Of a DNA stretch of 64,000 nt, positions 10,955 to 20,016 are shown in pieces (the first letter of the stretch is position 1; the number at the start of each line of letters is the position of its first letter). Source of the stretch: Heterodera schachtii (Eukaryota > Nematoda > Chromadorea > Rhabditida > Heteroderidae); the NCBI GenBank assembly GCA_023374025.1, contig SIJG01000116.1:310834-374833 (forward strand), read 5' to 3'. The position numbers were made by a program, and so were the translations under genes. The notes beneath the pieces were generated by a model. The model had not been told where the DNA came from, did not search any database, and saw only the letters and a program-made list of their open reading frames with translations.

Positions 10955-11518
10955 GTCTAAGAACATTGATGAAAAGACGTTTAACCTACCCTATGTCAAA
11001 TCAGCTGTACTAATTGCTTAAATTTCTGATGCCCAAACTTCCTGATTTCCAAACACCCGGTGCCCAACTTTCTGGTGGACAATCAATTGGGGACGATCTA
11101 ATGTGTAGGTCAGCACCTGTTAGCCGCAATTTTTAATTGCCATTTATACGATCCCTAAAATTGAACAGTATGAACAAAAATGAAGCTCATTCAAAAGCTC
11201 AGAGCCGGAAAATATCAAACTTTTTTTTCAAGTCTTGATTTACCCAAAATCACCCACGCTGAGTGGAAAAATAAGTTCACATGATGTTTTTGAACTTCCA
11301 AGGTGAAATCTGATTTCTATGTTTAATATATTCAAATCTATTGTTCTCCCTCAATTTGAAGTAGAATTTGGTCTGGAGGATGGTTATGCATTCGAGTGCC
11401 GAAAAACTCACCGTTACTCTCAAAACCCCAACCTTTGCATCCTTGTTGATGAAGTTCACACTTCCACCAAATTTTATTTTTTGTCTTTTTGTGTTTGTGA
11501 TAACAATACCCGTCACAA
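10955..11518. repeat. Right arm of a 564-bp inverted repeat
   Basis: Partner of 10226-10789. The spacer and the last bases of the left arm (10770-10890) recur as a direct repeat at 11673-11793, 903 bp downstream, so the structure is an inverted plus a direct duplication. Confidence 0.93.
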
Positions 11519-11559
11519 AACTTTCCTTTTGCACAGTTAACAGCGATTAATTTTGCCAT
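11338..11559 (-). CDS. Small FLYWCH-type zinc-finger protein or exon
   Basis: 73 codons from ATG 11559 to TAG 11338; the frame is open further upstream to about 11625. Residues about 14-63 carry a FLYWCH-like pattern: 'FCDGYCYHKHKK', then 'WWKCELHQQGCKGW' (Trp-Trp, Cys-x6-Cys) and 'HNHPPD'. FLYWCH fingers bind DNA and occur in nematode regulators and as N-terminal domains of MULE-type transposases. This frame stops shortly after the finger, so it may be a solo finger, the first exon of a longer gene, or a transposase remnant. Most of it (11338-11518) lies inside the inverted repeat. Only the first residues ('MAKLIAVNCAKGKF') are unique, so this is probably the parent copy. Confidence 0.55.
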   Translation of the reverse strand: MAKLIAVNCAKGKFCDGYCYHKHKKTKNKIWWKCELHQQGCKGWGFESNGEFFGTRMHNHPPDQILLQIEGEQ

Positions 11560-11672
11560 GTTAAAGTAAATCAATCTCTTAAATCCTTTTATTATACTTT
11601 TACATATATGATTATAACATTTCACTTATTTCCGTTTTTTAGTTTTCACTTTTTTTCATCGCTTCTCTAGAA

Positions 11673-12360
11673 TTTCATCAATGTTCTTAGACTTTTCAAC
11701 ATCTATTCACCATCTATAACTGAAATTTTCAAATGTCACGCTATTGGTTTTCACTTCTTTCACCACTTATCACAGGACATTTTACTTATTTCCTATTGTT
11801 TATTCACCTCTTTCACCACTTATCATAGGACCTTTCACCTATTTCCTATTGTTTTTCACTTCTTTACCATCTATCCGAAAATTTCACCTATTTCCTACTG
11901 TTTTTCAACTCTTTTGACCACTTATCACAGGATTTTTCACCGATTTCCTATTGTTTTTCACTTATTTACCATCTATCCGAAAATTTCACCTATTTCCTAC
12001 TGTTTTTCACCTCTTTTGACCACTTATCACAGGATTTTTCACCGATTTCCTATTGTTTTTCACCTCTTTTCACCACATATCACGGGACATTTCACCTATT
12101 TCCTATTAGTTTTCACCTCTTTTCACCACTTATAACAGTACCTTTCACCTATTTCCTATTGTTTTTTCACATCTTTTCACTACTTATCACAGGACATTTC
12201 ATCTGTCGCCTATTGGTTTTCACCTCATTTCACTATTTATCACTGAACATTTTTGCTTTTACCTTCTCGCTTTTCACCATATATCATTAAACATATCACC
12301 CGTACCCTTTTCTTTTCACGACTTATCATAGAGTTTTACCTATTCATTTGCCTGTTTCAC
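11673..12360 (+). repeat. Minisatellite with a unit of about 50-54 bp
   Basis: About a dozen degenerate units built from 'tttcacctcttttcaccact', 'tatcacaggacatttcacc' and 'tatttcctattgtt'. Neighbouring units alternate in part ('taccatctatccgaaaa' every second copy), which suggests a two-unit higher order. Units decay toward the right end. The first two also appear in the inverted-repeat spacer at 10790-10890. The plus-strand frame 11914-12135 is only a translation of the repeat. Confidence 0.85.
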
Positions 12361-12821
12361 CGCATACCAACACATAATTCGCTATTCCCTTGTATCTTAA
12401 TTCCTTTTCACTCTCATTTCACAGGTTTTCGTTGCCTATTTATTTCTTTTCAGTATGAACCAATAACATTAGACTTTTCCTTGTAGTTTCAACCTCTCTT
12501 CCCTTTTCGCTAAACATTTAACCAGTCTCCCGATGACTTTCCCTCTCTTCACCTCGTATTTGGAATTGCTTTTCTTTTGCTTTTCACACTATTTCATCTG
12601 CCTTTTCAAGCAAACATTGTCAAGGTATTTTACATTGTATGCAAATTTTGTCAAAAGCTGATAAAATGATTTTGATATGAAGAAGTGATTGATGAACAAT
12701 AATAGTCGGTATTTGTAATATTAGCCTTGGCATCTATAATCTTACATAAATTGGAGGAAGTTTTATTTTAGTAGGAACTGCATTTATGTCCCTTTCTGAA
12801 TTTATTTCTATTCTTTTTCCA
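12361..12821. other. Unassigned region right of the minisatellite
   Basis: Pyrimidine-rich text resembling worn minisatellite units continues to about 12620, then AT-rich sequence. No gene recognised. Confidence 0.4.
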
Positions 12822-13034
12822 TTAAGTTGAACTTTCGGTTTTAAAATTTGATAAATTCTTTTCTACTCTGAGATTTACTTTTTTATTAAAATTTTCAGTA
12901 GATTTTTCTTTTTGTACTTTGGTTTTTAAATTTTTTGATAAATTCTTTTCTACTCGGGGATTTTGAATAAATGTTTCACTAGATTTTTCTTTATTTTTCG
13001 GAGGTCTTCCTCTAGGCTTTTTTTCTTTATTCAT
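12822..13034 (-). CDS. Small basic protein with an AT-hook motif
   Basis: 70 codons from ATG 13034 to a stop at 12822. Near the N-terminus it reads 'KKPRGRPPK', a textbook AT-hook (GRP core flanked by basic residues and prolines) that binds the minor groove of AT-rich DNA. The rest is Lys/Asn/Ser/Glu-rich and contains an imperfect internal duplication ('RVEKNLSKN' near residues 28-36, 'RVEKNLSNF' near 56-64). Family members are usually longer with several hooks, so this could be a peptide gene, an exon, or a relic. It lies 1.3 kb from the FLYWCH frame, on the same strand. There is no transcript evidence. Confidence 0.45.
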   Translation of the reverse strand: MNKEKKPRGRPPKNKEKSSETFIQNPRVEKNLSKNLKTKVQKEKSTENFNKKVNLRVEKNLSNFKTESST

Positions 13035-13646
13035 TTTACAAAACTTGTTGTGCTTTAAAGATATTTAGTCTTGCAATTTGATTTTTATTTATACTTTATT
13101 AACATAATAAAATGCTGTTCATCTGTCTGTTATTGAAATAATAAACCTTCAGAAATTGATAAAATTTAGTGAAACGCAATACAATAATATTCAAAAGGAG
13201 AAAAATTTAAATTCCTTTCACAGCTCATAACTCGAAAATTGGAATATTTTTTAAAAAGAAAAATATGAAACATTCAAAAAAAGTTGAATTTTAATTTAGT
13301 TCCTGAAACTTTTTGACAAAGTTAAACAAATTTTAAAAAACTACGAAAATACCAAACTTCGAAGCAAAATCTCAAAAATTAAATATGTCTAAATACTAAT
13401 TAACCTTTAATAAACAGTCAGTCAAAATAAGATTATTAAAAATCCCTAATTGATGTTTGGAGAGAATGTAAAAATTGAACCGAAAGCTCATTATAAAAAA
13501 TATTTTTATATATTTTCATTTTTTAATATTTATCTGTTAGTTTTAATTCATACAACCATTTGAACAGGAAGCAAAAAAAAACTTAGGAAAATTAAACCTT
13601 AAAAAGTTTTAAAGATTTTTTTTTTGATAATTTTTTGTCTGAAATA
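13035..13646. other. AT-rich region, nothing recognised
   Basis: No exon, repeat or RNA gene seen. It may contain the promoter of the AT-hook frame, but no specific element stands out. Confidence 0.5.
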
Positions 13647-13871
13647 TTTTATTTGAAGAAACTAAATATTTTATTTTAAATGAATTAATTTTTTTACATG
13701 AACTCTCGTAAAATAAGGTTTATCCTTCTTTTTTTTTTGATGACACCATTTTGTCTTTAATTTTTTATTTGAAGAAACTAAATATTTTATTTTAAATGAA
13801 TTAATTTTTTATATGAACTCTCGTAAAATAAGGTTTATCCTTCTTTTTTTGATGACACCATTTTGTCTTTA
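13647..13871 (+). repeat. Tandem duplication, two copies of about 110 bp
   Basis: Copy A 13647-13762 and copy B 13763-13871 both run from 'ttttatttgaagaaactaaa' to 'gatgacaccattttgtcttt'. They differ mainly in the length of T-runs, so the duplication is young. Confidence 0.9.
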
Positions 13872-14202
13872 TTTAAAAACATACTAATTAATAATCTCGG
13901 TTTATTTATTTTGTGTAATGTGTCAACAGACACTTTTATTCTCGAAAACTTTTCTGTCATAGTCTACCATTCTATGATATGCAATCGTGGAGATAATAAG
14001 AGAGCGAGGCTAAGTAAGCAAACGAGATACTCTAGCACTTTACAGAATATTTTCAAAAAAAACAATGTTTATTTGGCATCGTGAGCCAAATGCCTCGATA
14101 CTTCCTTGGTAGATAATTCACATTAAGAAAATTCCTTATCAAAAATCCAGTAAAATTTTAATTATTTGAACCAAATTGTGCGATTTTAAAACTTTTTTTT
14201 TA

Positions 14203-14275
14203 ATGGGACCGGGGCGAGAATTCCCGGGTTTTTCAGATCCCGGTCCCGACTTTTTGTCAAAATTACCGGTCCCCT
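14203..14275 (+). repeat. GGGACCGGG word array
   Basis: A GC-rich patch with the word gggaccggg or its complement repeated: 'gggaccgggg', 'cccgggttt', 'cccggtcccg', 'accggtcccc'. The same words recur at 56.4 kb, and a related word at 59.1 kb. Confidence 0.6.
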
Positions 14276-14419
14276 GCAACTCTGCCTAAAACTGTCATCC
14301 GTCATTCTCCCAACTTAATTATCTAAGAATAAAAACTCAATGACTCATAGAGATTTTGAAAAATGCCTTCTTTACTAACATAAAAGTTCCTGAAATCAAA
14401 TCGAAAAAAAAAGTTTGTA

Positions 14420-14575
14420 CGAGGCCAATTCAGTCCTGTCCATCTTTGTACTGTTTTTACATGGAAGAGCAGGCAGAAAGTGTAGCAAGTTTGACAGACA
14501 CACAGTTTAGACACATGTACAGTACGAATAGGACAGTATGATTCGTCCTCGATTCCGGACCAAATAAAATTTTTG
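14420..14575. other. Higher-GC patch, possible exon, unassigned
   Basis: Contains a 26-codon frame from ATG 14461 (MEEQAESVASL...) with normal amino-acid composition, but no family signature and no clear splice partner. Its identity is left open. Confidence 0.2.
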
Positions 14576-14593
14576 GGGAATTTAACCAATGCT

Positions 14594-14707
14594 TAGGGGT
14601 GTAAAAGTCGCGTTTCGCGCCAAAATGCGAAACCCGAAACGCGAAAGCGAAAGTGCCAAAAAAAGCGAAATATGCTCGAAACGCGAAAGCGAAAGCCCAT
14701 CCCTGCA
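14594..14707 (+). repeat. TAGGGGTG-headed word array (gcgaaa type)
   Basis: Begins TAGGGGTGTA, ends GCCCATCCCTGC. In between, the words 'cgaaacgcgaaagcgaaag' and 'gcgaaa' repeat with variation, and the inverse 'cgcgtttcgcg' occurs near the start. Head and tail match the locus at 37494-37604, although the internal words differ. Confidence 0.75.
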
Positions 14708-14709
14708 AG

Positions 14710-14811
14710 AGACTGATCATCGGGAAACTCCGGCACTTGTGTAAAAAGCCAGGCTCTGAGGCACTTCAAGCCCTCCAGCAGCATTCCTCCTTCACTCGTG
14801 ACATGTCCTAA
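14710..14811 (+). pseudogene. Possible last-exon fragment, family unknown
   Basis: After a possible acceptor (ccctgcaag), 33 codons are open to TAA 14809-14811: 'RLIIGKLRHLCKKPGSEA', then a Gln/Leu helix and 'SSFTRDMS'. Codon content and composition look like coding sequence rather than the surrounding AT text. Nothing upstream can be joined, because a word array sits there. It could be a relic exon cut by that array. Confidence 0.3.
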
Positions 14812-14879
14812 TTATGCCAAGAAAATGGCGCATTTGCCAAAAACCACGCAAATTAACACCACGGGTTAAATGCCAACCA

Positions 14880-15578
14880 ATTAAATCCAATGACAATTAT
14901 TAACAACAATGGGATCATTTGTTCATTAACAATCATTCATTCAGAAATTTAAAGCATTTAATAATATTCATTGATTTATTATAGTAAAAATATTATAATA
15001 AATGTTTTATTTATACAATAGAACATTTTATAAAATTTTCGTTTTTCCTTTTTATTAATTTAATTTCAATTTTTTTTCGATCCAAAAGGCATGGCTTTTT
15101 AAATTTGTTAATTTAAAGATAAGCGCGAGAATATTCGCTTCAATTCCATTGTCATATTTTATTTTTGGCCTAATTTTTTCAGCTAATGGGGGATTTGCGT
15201 TGGATTTTTCTGTTGCTTTTGGCAAAACTTTTGCTAATTGGCGGATGCGATGGACAAAAAGACTCGAAAAATCATGTCGAAATGTCGGAACAATCTGGCA
15301 AAAATCAAAAAGAATAAACCAAATGGTTAGATTATTCGAGAAATTAAAGAATAACATAGATATATGGCGAACTTTGATAAAAAATTTTTGTTCATTATCA
15401 TTTTGAACTCAAATATATACGTACTTTGAAAAAAAATAATTTTTGTTCATTTTCATTATGCTCTGAATTAGCTCAACTTGTGTTTCTTTCTAAAAAAATC
15501 AAAAAGAATAAACCAAATGGTTAGAAGTAGTTAGGGACGACAAAACCACCGGGTACGGTAGCAGCCAATACCTATGGG
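14880..15578. other. AT-rich region with one dispersed duplicate
   Basis: A 27-bp phrase around 'aagaataaaccaaatggtta' occurs at 15303-15331 and again near 15497-15524. The overlapping 85- and 100-codon frames on opposite strands (15055-15406) have no recognisable domain. Confidence 0.45.
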
Positions 15579-15660
15579 AGGGGTGCACGGCCAACTGAGC
15601 GCCAGCCATTTGAGCGCCGCCAAGTGAGCGCGGGCCAACTGAGCGCCAAAATTTTCAGTA
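15579..15660 (+). repeat. AACTGAGCGCC word array
   Basis: Headed by AGGGGTGC. Four copies of a word with variants AACTGAGCGCC, ATTTGAGCGCC and AAGTGAGCGC follow. A second AGGGGTGC stands at 15715. The array at 45272-45383, read on the other strand, uses similar words (AACTG, ATTTG and AAGTG variants before CGCC). Confidence 0.7.
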
Positions 15661-15829
15661 CTGAAACCAAAACCTATTGCGCGACTTTTTTTTCTGCAAA
15701 CCTAAACCTATGGGAGGGGTGCGCGACTTTTTTTGTAAAATTTTTTCTGAAAATTATTTTTTATTTTTTTATTATTTTTTATTTTAAATAATAATTTAAT
15801 TTTTTAAATTTTTTTATGCGAAAAATTCT

Positions 15830-16655
15830 GCCGCAGGCTTGTGGACTCGAACTTTTGCTCTGCCACCAACTCAACACACCACCACTCGGCCATGAGACCA
15901 CTTGCCAGAAAAAGGATAATTGTCCACTATATGCTGCAAAGATGATGACGTCACCACTGCGAGGGGTACTGTAGCCCTGCGAAAAATCGCAATAAATAAG
16001 CCGCAGGCAACCGGACTCGAACTTTCGCTCTGCCACCAAACCAAACACACTACCACTCGGCCATGAGACCACTTGCCAGAAAAAGGATAATTGTCAACTA
16101 TATGCTGCAAAGATGATGACGTCACCACTGCGAGGGGTACTGTAGTCCGGTGAAAAATGGCAATAAATTAGCCGCAGTCAACCGGACTCGAACTTTTGCC
16201 CTGCCACCAAACCCAACACACTACCACTCGGCCATGTGACCCTTGCCTGAATAAGGATAATTGTCCACTATATGCTGCAAAGATGATGACGTCATCACTG
16301 CGAGGGGTACTGTAGTCCGGTGAAAAATGGCAATAAATTAGCCGCAGTCAAACGGATTCGAACTTTTGGTCTGCCACCAACCCAACACACTACCACTCTG
16401 CCATGAGACCACTTGCCAGAAAAAGGATAAATGTCCACTATATGCTGCAAAGATGATGACGTAATCACTGCGAGGGATACTGTAGTTAGGTGAAAAATCG
16501 CAACAAATTAGCCGCAGTCAAGCGGACTCGAACTTTTGGTCTGCCACCAACTCAACACACTACCACTCGGCCATGAGACCACTTGCCAGAAAAGGATAAT
16601 TGTCCACTATATGCTGCAAAGATGATGACGTCACCACAGCGAGGATACTGTAGTC
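15830..16655 (-). repeat. Five head-to-tail copies of a tRNA-like SINE unit
   Basis: Units of about 170 bp start at 15830, 16000, 16171, 16341 and 16511 on the plus strand. Read on the minus strand each has an A-box-like TGGCCGAGTGG, then about 45 bp later a B-box-like AGTTCGAGTCCGG. These are internal RNA polymerase III promoter elements as in tRNA genes. The T-stem does not pair properly, so these are tRNA-derived units and not tRNAs. Four of five units also carry the palindrome TGACGTCA (15946, 16117, 16287, 16626); the fourth unit has TGACGTAA. SINEs normally scatter, so a clean tandem array is unusual. Long translated frames here are incidental. Confidence 0.8.
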
Positions 16656-16771
16656 CTTCGATAAACTTTAAAAATACGCAAAATAGGACAAAACGCCATA
16701 ATATATATATATACATAACGCCATAATTTATTGAAACGAAAACCTTTCGCGTTAAATTCGAATTCAAAAAA

Positions 16772-16782
16772 TTGGCGGGAAA
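16772..16782 (+). promoter_or_regulatory. E2F-like site upstream of a small gene
   Basis: TTGGCGGGAAA matches the core of the E2F/DP consensus and lies about 130 bp before the ATG at 16914. The match is by eye only. The same 'ttggcggg' core occurs by chance in the LTRs. Confidence 0.3.
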
Positions 16783-16913
16783 AGTGGCGTCGTTTTTGTT
16801 TCTATCCTTACTCCTACCCTTTTTTCAAAATCATTCTTAGCTTCTTCCATCATTTATTAGGATGAATATTTTCTGTTTCTGTCTTTTACAATGCTAGTTT
16901 AGCCAAACCAAAT

Positions 16914-17381
16914 ATGAATTTCAACAATTTGACTACGCCTATTGATGAACACACAATGATTGAGAGCCTGTCTTTGGATGAACCATCAAACGAGCTACTA
17001 TCTGTTGAGGTTAACCTTTATTAATATTATCAAATAGAAATAATATTTTAGAAAATGGACGAAGAACTCAACAAAAAGGAGGAGCCGTTCACTCTCGCCG
17101 AATGTTGCACAGCCTTTGATTTGGTTGCGGTCATGTTTGACTGCAAAATCCCGGTGCCATACGAGGAGGAGCGCAAACGTTACGTTTTCGAGCACCAGGA
17201 CAAGCCGCGTCTTATCTACATCACCGAAGAAGGAGACCAAATTGTGTTCAATGGAATTGTCAAGCAGTTTGGATATGTGCTAAGCGTTGAGACTATTTAC
17301 TTCGACAAAGAAAAGGGAATTGATGAATTCTATAACTTCCTCCGTAACAATGTCATGTGTTTCTTCAGTGTTGATTCATAA
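16914..17381 (+). CDS. Two-exon gene for an acidic 141-residue protein, unknown function
   Basis: Exon 1 runs from ATG 16914 to 17009 (32 codons). The 42-bp intron 17010-17051 starts GTTAAC and ends ATTTTAG. Exon 2 is 17052-17381, ending TAA, and the join is in phase 0. The N-terminal 45 residues are acidic and probably disordered. A mixed alpha/beta part follows with 'LAECCTAFDLVAVMFDCKIP', 'YVFEHQDKPRLIYI' and 'FGYVLSVETIYFDKEKGIDE'. I do not recognise the family. The next gene starts 98 bp downstream on the same strand, which would fit a nematode operon. A weak resemblance between 'VLSVETIYFDKEKGIDE' here and 'SLNRLYIFDAEDCIE' there hints at related domains. A second ATG (17055) in exon 2 is a less likely start. 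Confidence 0.65.
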
Positions 17382-17479
17382 AGTGCTTTGAAATGCTGAT
17401 TATTTCGCATACTGTTTACTTTTACTGTACACATATTTTTTTTATTGTGTTTAATTTTATTTTACGATTTTATTGAAAA

Positions 17480-17760
17480 ATGACCGTCACATCCAACACC
17501 GAATTCCGACTCATCGAATGTGTGCCAATGCTTGAGGAAGTTGCTCGTGAATTTGGCTGTATTACGCCGCTACCAAACCTTGGGTATATTTCTTTTGTTT
17601 TACAACACAAATGCCAGCATACAGTAGCCACCGTGACTATCGTGTAAGCGGATGTATGATGATTCGCACGCTGACATCGTTGAATCGGCTCTACATTTTT
17701 GATGCTGAGGACTGTATTGAGGTTAATGTAAAAAAACATTTTATATATATGTTATATAGG
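17480..17760 (+). pseudogene. Truncated spliced gene of unknown function
   Basis: Exon 1 from ATG 17480 to 17583 ('MTVTSNTEFRLIECVPMLEE...'). The intron 17584-17624 (41 bp) starts GTATAT and ends ATACAG. Exon 2, 17625-17721, continues in frame through 'DYRVSGCMMIRTLTSLNRLY' to 'CIE'. A second intron may begin at GTTAAT 17722 and end TATAG 17759, but what follows is the start of dispersed repeat RepA and soon runs into a stop. The gene therefore looks cut at its 3' side by the repeat, about 70 codons into the protein. If the second intron is not used, the frame ends at a TAA near 17761. It stands 98 bp behind the 16914 gene on the same strand. Confidence 0.5.
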
Positions 17761-18770
17761 TAAGGGGTTTCGCTTCAAAAACTAATTTGAGTCGAACGGG
17801 AATAGGTACGGAGCTGAAATTTGGCATAGATATGTAACTTGGGACGGCGCATTCAGGAAAACTATAGGTTTTTTGGTCCGAGGCCCAACTGAGTACCAGG
17901 GACTTATTTTCCGTTTTTACTTGGGTTTGAAGGCCCATAACTTTTTTTGTAAAACCCGAATCAAAAAGTGCCCGCTGAAAGGGCACTCCGCGGAAGTGTC
18001 CTCTATAATCCAGTATTTTTTATTTTTTGATCAGACCAAACCCCGGACCTGTACATACACGGAGACTCAGTTAATTTTTTTTGCCCACTTCAGTACCAAT
18101 CGAATAACTCATCAGGGTTTGGTCTGAGCGGGAGGTGGCCAGCAGACTTATTGTAGAGCTCAATGAGATCGATTTTTGCAAATTTTAAAATTCCGAAAAT
18201 TTTCAAAATTTTTCGAGTTAGGCCTAAAAGTAGGTTTTTGGGTTTTTGAATTTTAGGATTTTTTAACGAATTTTCCCGTGAAAACGGAGACCACTTTTGG
18301 GAAGCAGTTTTTCGAGCTCTATCGACTGGTATTTTTTTGGAAAAATTTCGGTTTTTTCCCGGAAATAGAAAATTTTTTTGGCCTAAGCGGGACATTTGAG
18401 TCCCGGGCCCATAACTCGTCAGGGGTCGGTTTTAGCGTAAAAACGTATTAGGGATAAATTGTAGAGCTTTTTAAGCTCTATCGAATGATGTGCCATATGC
18501 CGGGAAAATTTCAAAAATTTTCGAGCTAGGCCCCCTAGAAATTTTCCGGATTTTTTTTTGCGTTGAAAAGGGGGGTGTAAAATATTTTTCTGGGGTATTT
18601 TGATGTGCTGAGCACGAATATGATGCTTTTTTTTCATTACAGGAATTTTAGAATTTTTTAAAAATTCGAAAATATTTTTCAATTTTTTAGCCCTCGGGAT
18701 TTTGGGCGAATATTTGAAAAAGCATAACTAACTTCAGATTTGGACAATTTTCATGCAATAAAGCTTACAA
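17761..18770 (+). repeat. Dispersed repeat RepA, copy 1
   Basis: About 1 kb related to the reverse complement of 30240-31140. Shared phrases in the same order include 'gtaccaggga', 'ggcccataactttttt', 'agcagacttattgtagagct', 'agctctatcgactggtattt', 'cctaagcgggacatttgagt', 'cccataactcgtcagggg', 'gtgctgagcacgaatatga' and 'attttcatgcaataaagc'. Many words recur inside the element. No transposase or tRNA-like part is visible, so its class is unknown. This copy truncates the gene to its left. Confidence 0.85.
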
Positions 18771-18903
18771 AATAGAGAAAAATAATGCTTTTTTGTTGTT
18801 AATTAATTGAAAATAGTTTGTTTTATTTATAATTAATAATTTTTTTAATTTAAATTATTATTGCTTCTTGAATAAATGTTTTAAATTTTAATTAGTTGAA
18901 CTG

Positions 18904-19021
18904 TTGTACCTCTTCTATTCACTTTTGTACCTCTTCTAATCACTTTTGTACCTCTTCAAATCACTTTTGTACCTCTTCTAATCACGTTGTACCCCTTCCA
19001 GTCGTGGTGGTACCTCTTCCC
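18904..19021 (+). repeat. 21-bp minisatellite, about six units
   Basis: Unit 'ttgtacctcttctaatcact' with small changes. The last two units are the most diverged. Confidence 0.88.
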
Positions 19022-19298
19022 CGTAGTTATGAAGAGAGAAGCGCATAAAATAATATTTATGCAAACAATTTTAGAGTTAGAGCAATTAAATATTTAAAAA
19101 CACATCATTTTTTCAAAAAATAACCATATAAAATTTATTTACATATTTTCCTACATATTTCAGTGTTTTTAGCACATAAAAATCCTAGCTCTGCCGATAA
19201 TGAATTTGAAGTTTTAAAAAATTAGAAATTTTGTTTAAAATTTCACCGCAAAAAATTACTTCAACAAAAATTTATTGAAAATTCAACAAAATCAATAA

Positions 19299-19600
19299 TC
19301 AAAAAAAATTAATAGTGACACAGCGGCCTGAATTGCCGCTTCCGCTCCCGCCACCTCCCCGGCCTCCTCTCCCGCCACCTCCCCGCCCTCCTCTCCCGCC
19401 TCCCCGGCCTCCTCTCCCTCTTCCATCTTTCTTTTCCTCTTTCTTTTTCCATTCTTTCCATCCTTTTTTCGCTCCAGCACCTCGGTGGCGTTTGCCACGA
19501 CCAACACCGCCTCCGCCGCTGAGGGCTGAAAGTTGACGATTTTGTGAATTCGAAGAATATCCGATTTTTGAGAAATTTTGGACATCGGAATGTTTTAAAT
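19299..19600 (-). CDS. Candidate exon for a Gly/Arg-rich (RGG) protein
   Basis: Of the three minus-strand frames open here, one reads 'SGGGGVGRGKRHRGAGAKK', then a Lys/Glu/Trp segment, then 'DGRGRGGRGGGRGGRGGG' and ends at TGA 19299-19301. RGG repeats of this kind mark RNA-binding and nucleolar proteins. The frame has no start codon here. A possible acceptor (aactttcag) lies near 19530, so this would be a terminal exon. The other minus frames give Glu/Ala- or Arg/Trp-rich text, and the plus strand gives Pro-rich text, so the coding assignment rests on composition only. The GC-rich patch stands alone in AT-rich DNA, next to the Gly-rich locus at 20 kb. Confidence 0.35.
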
Positions 19601-20016
19601 AGGGTAAAATAAAAATTCAAAAATCCTATCGGTTGGAGAATTTTTTTGGAAATTTTGAGAAGGCCAAATAAAAAGGGCACAAAATGCTCTACAATATGCA
19701 AAAGAACGTAATTCATTATCAAACAGTATCAAGATACATAATTTTAAAAATTTTATATTTTTCAAGAAAATAAAAAATTTTCAGATGAATTTTTTGAAAA
19801 AATTTTCATTTTTATGGATCTATTTTTCGTTTTTATTGCATTTTTTGTTAATAATTAGGCAAAAGCCAAATAAGGCAAAAGAGGATTTTCAAAATTTAAT
19901 GCTTTTAGCCTCTAAAAAATAAAAACACGAAAATGGGCAGTAAGGCCCATAATTATTAATTATAGCTGGTCTATAACGATTTTTTATATTTAAGTTTTTG
20001 TTTTTAAAAAATAAAA

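Noticed and set aside
11914..12135. 73-codon ORF
   Set aside because: Translation of the 50-odd-bp minisatellite; it repeats itself and has no start context.
15779..16128. Overlapping minus-strand ORFs of 85-97 codons with repeated 'MVSWPSG' text
   Set aside because: Translation of the SINE-like tandem units.
18090..18682. Minus-strand ORFs of 87-101 codons in RepA, and their counterpart at 30420-30794
   Set aside because: Lys/Phe-rich readings of the repeat that are not kept in register between the two copies.
18904..19021. CRISPR-like array (regular 21-bp repeat)
   Set aside because: Head-to-tail units without unique spacers, in a eukaryotic context. It is a minisatellite.
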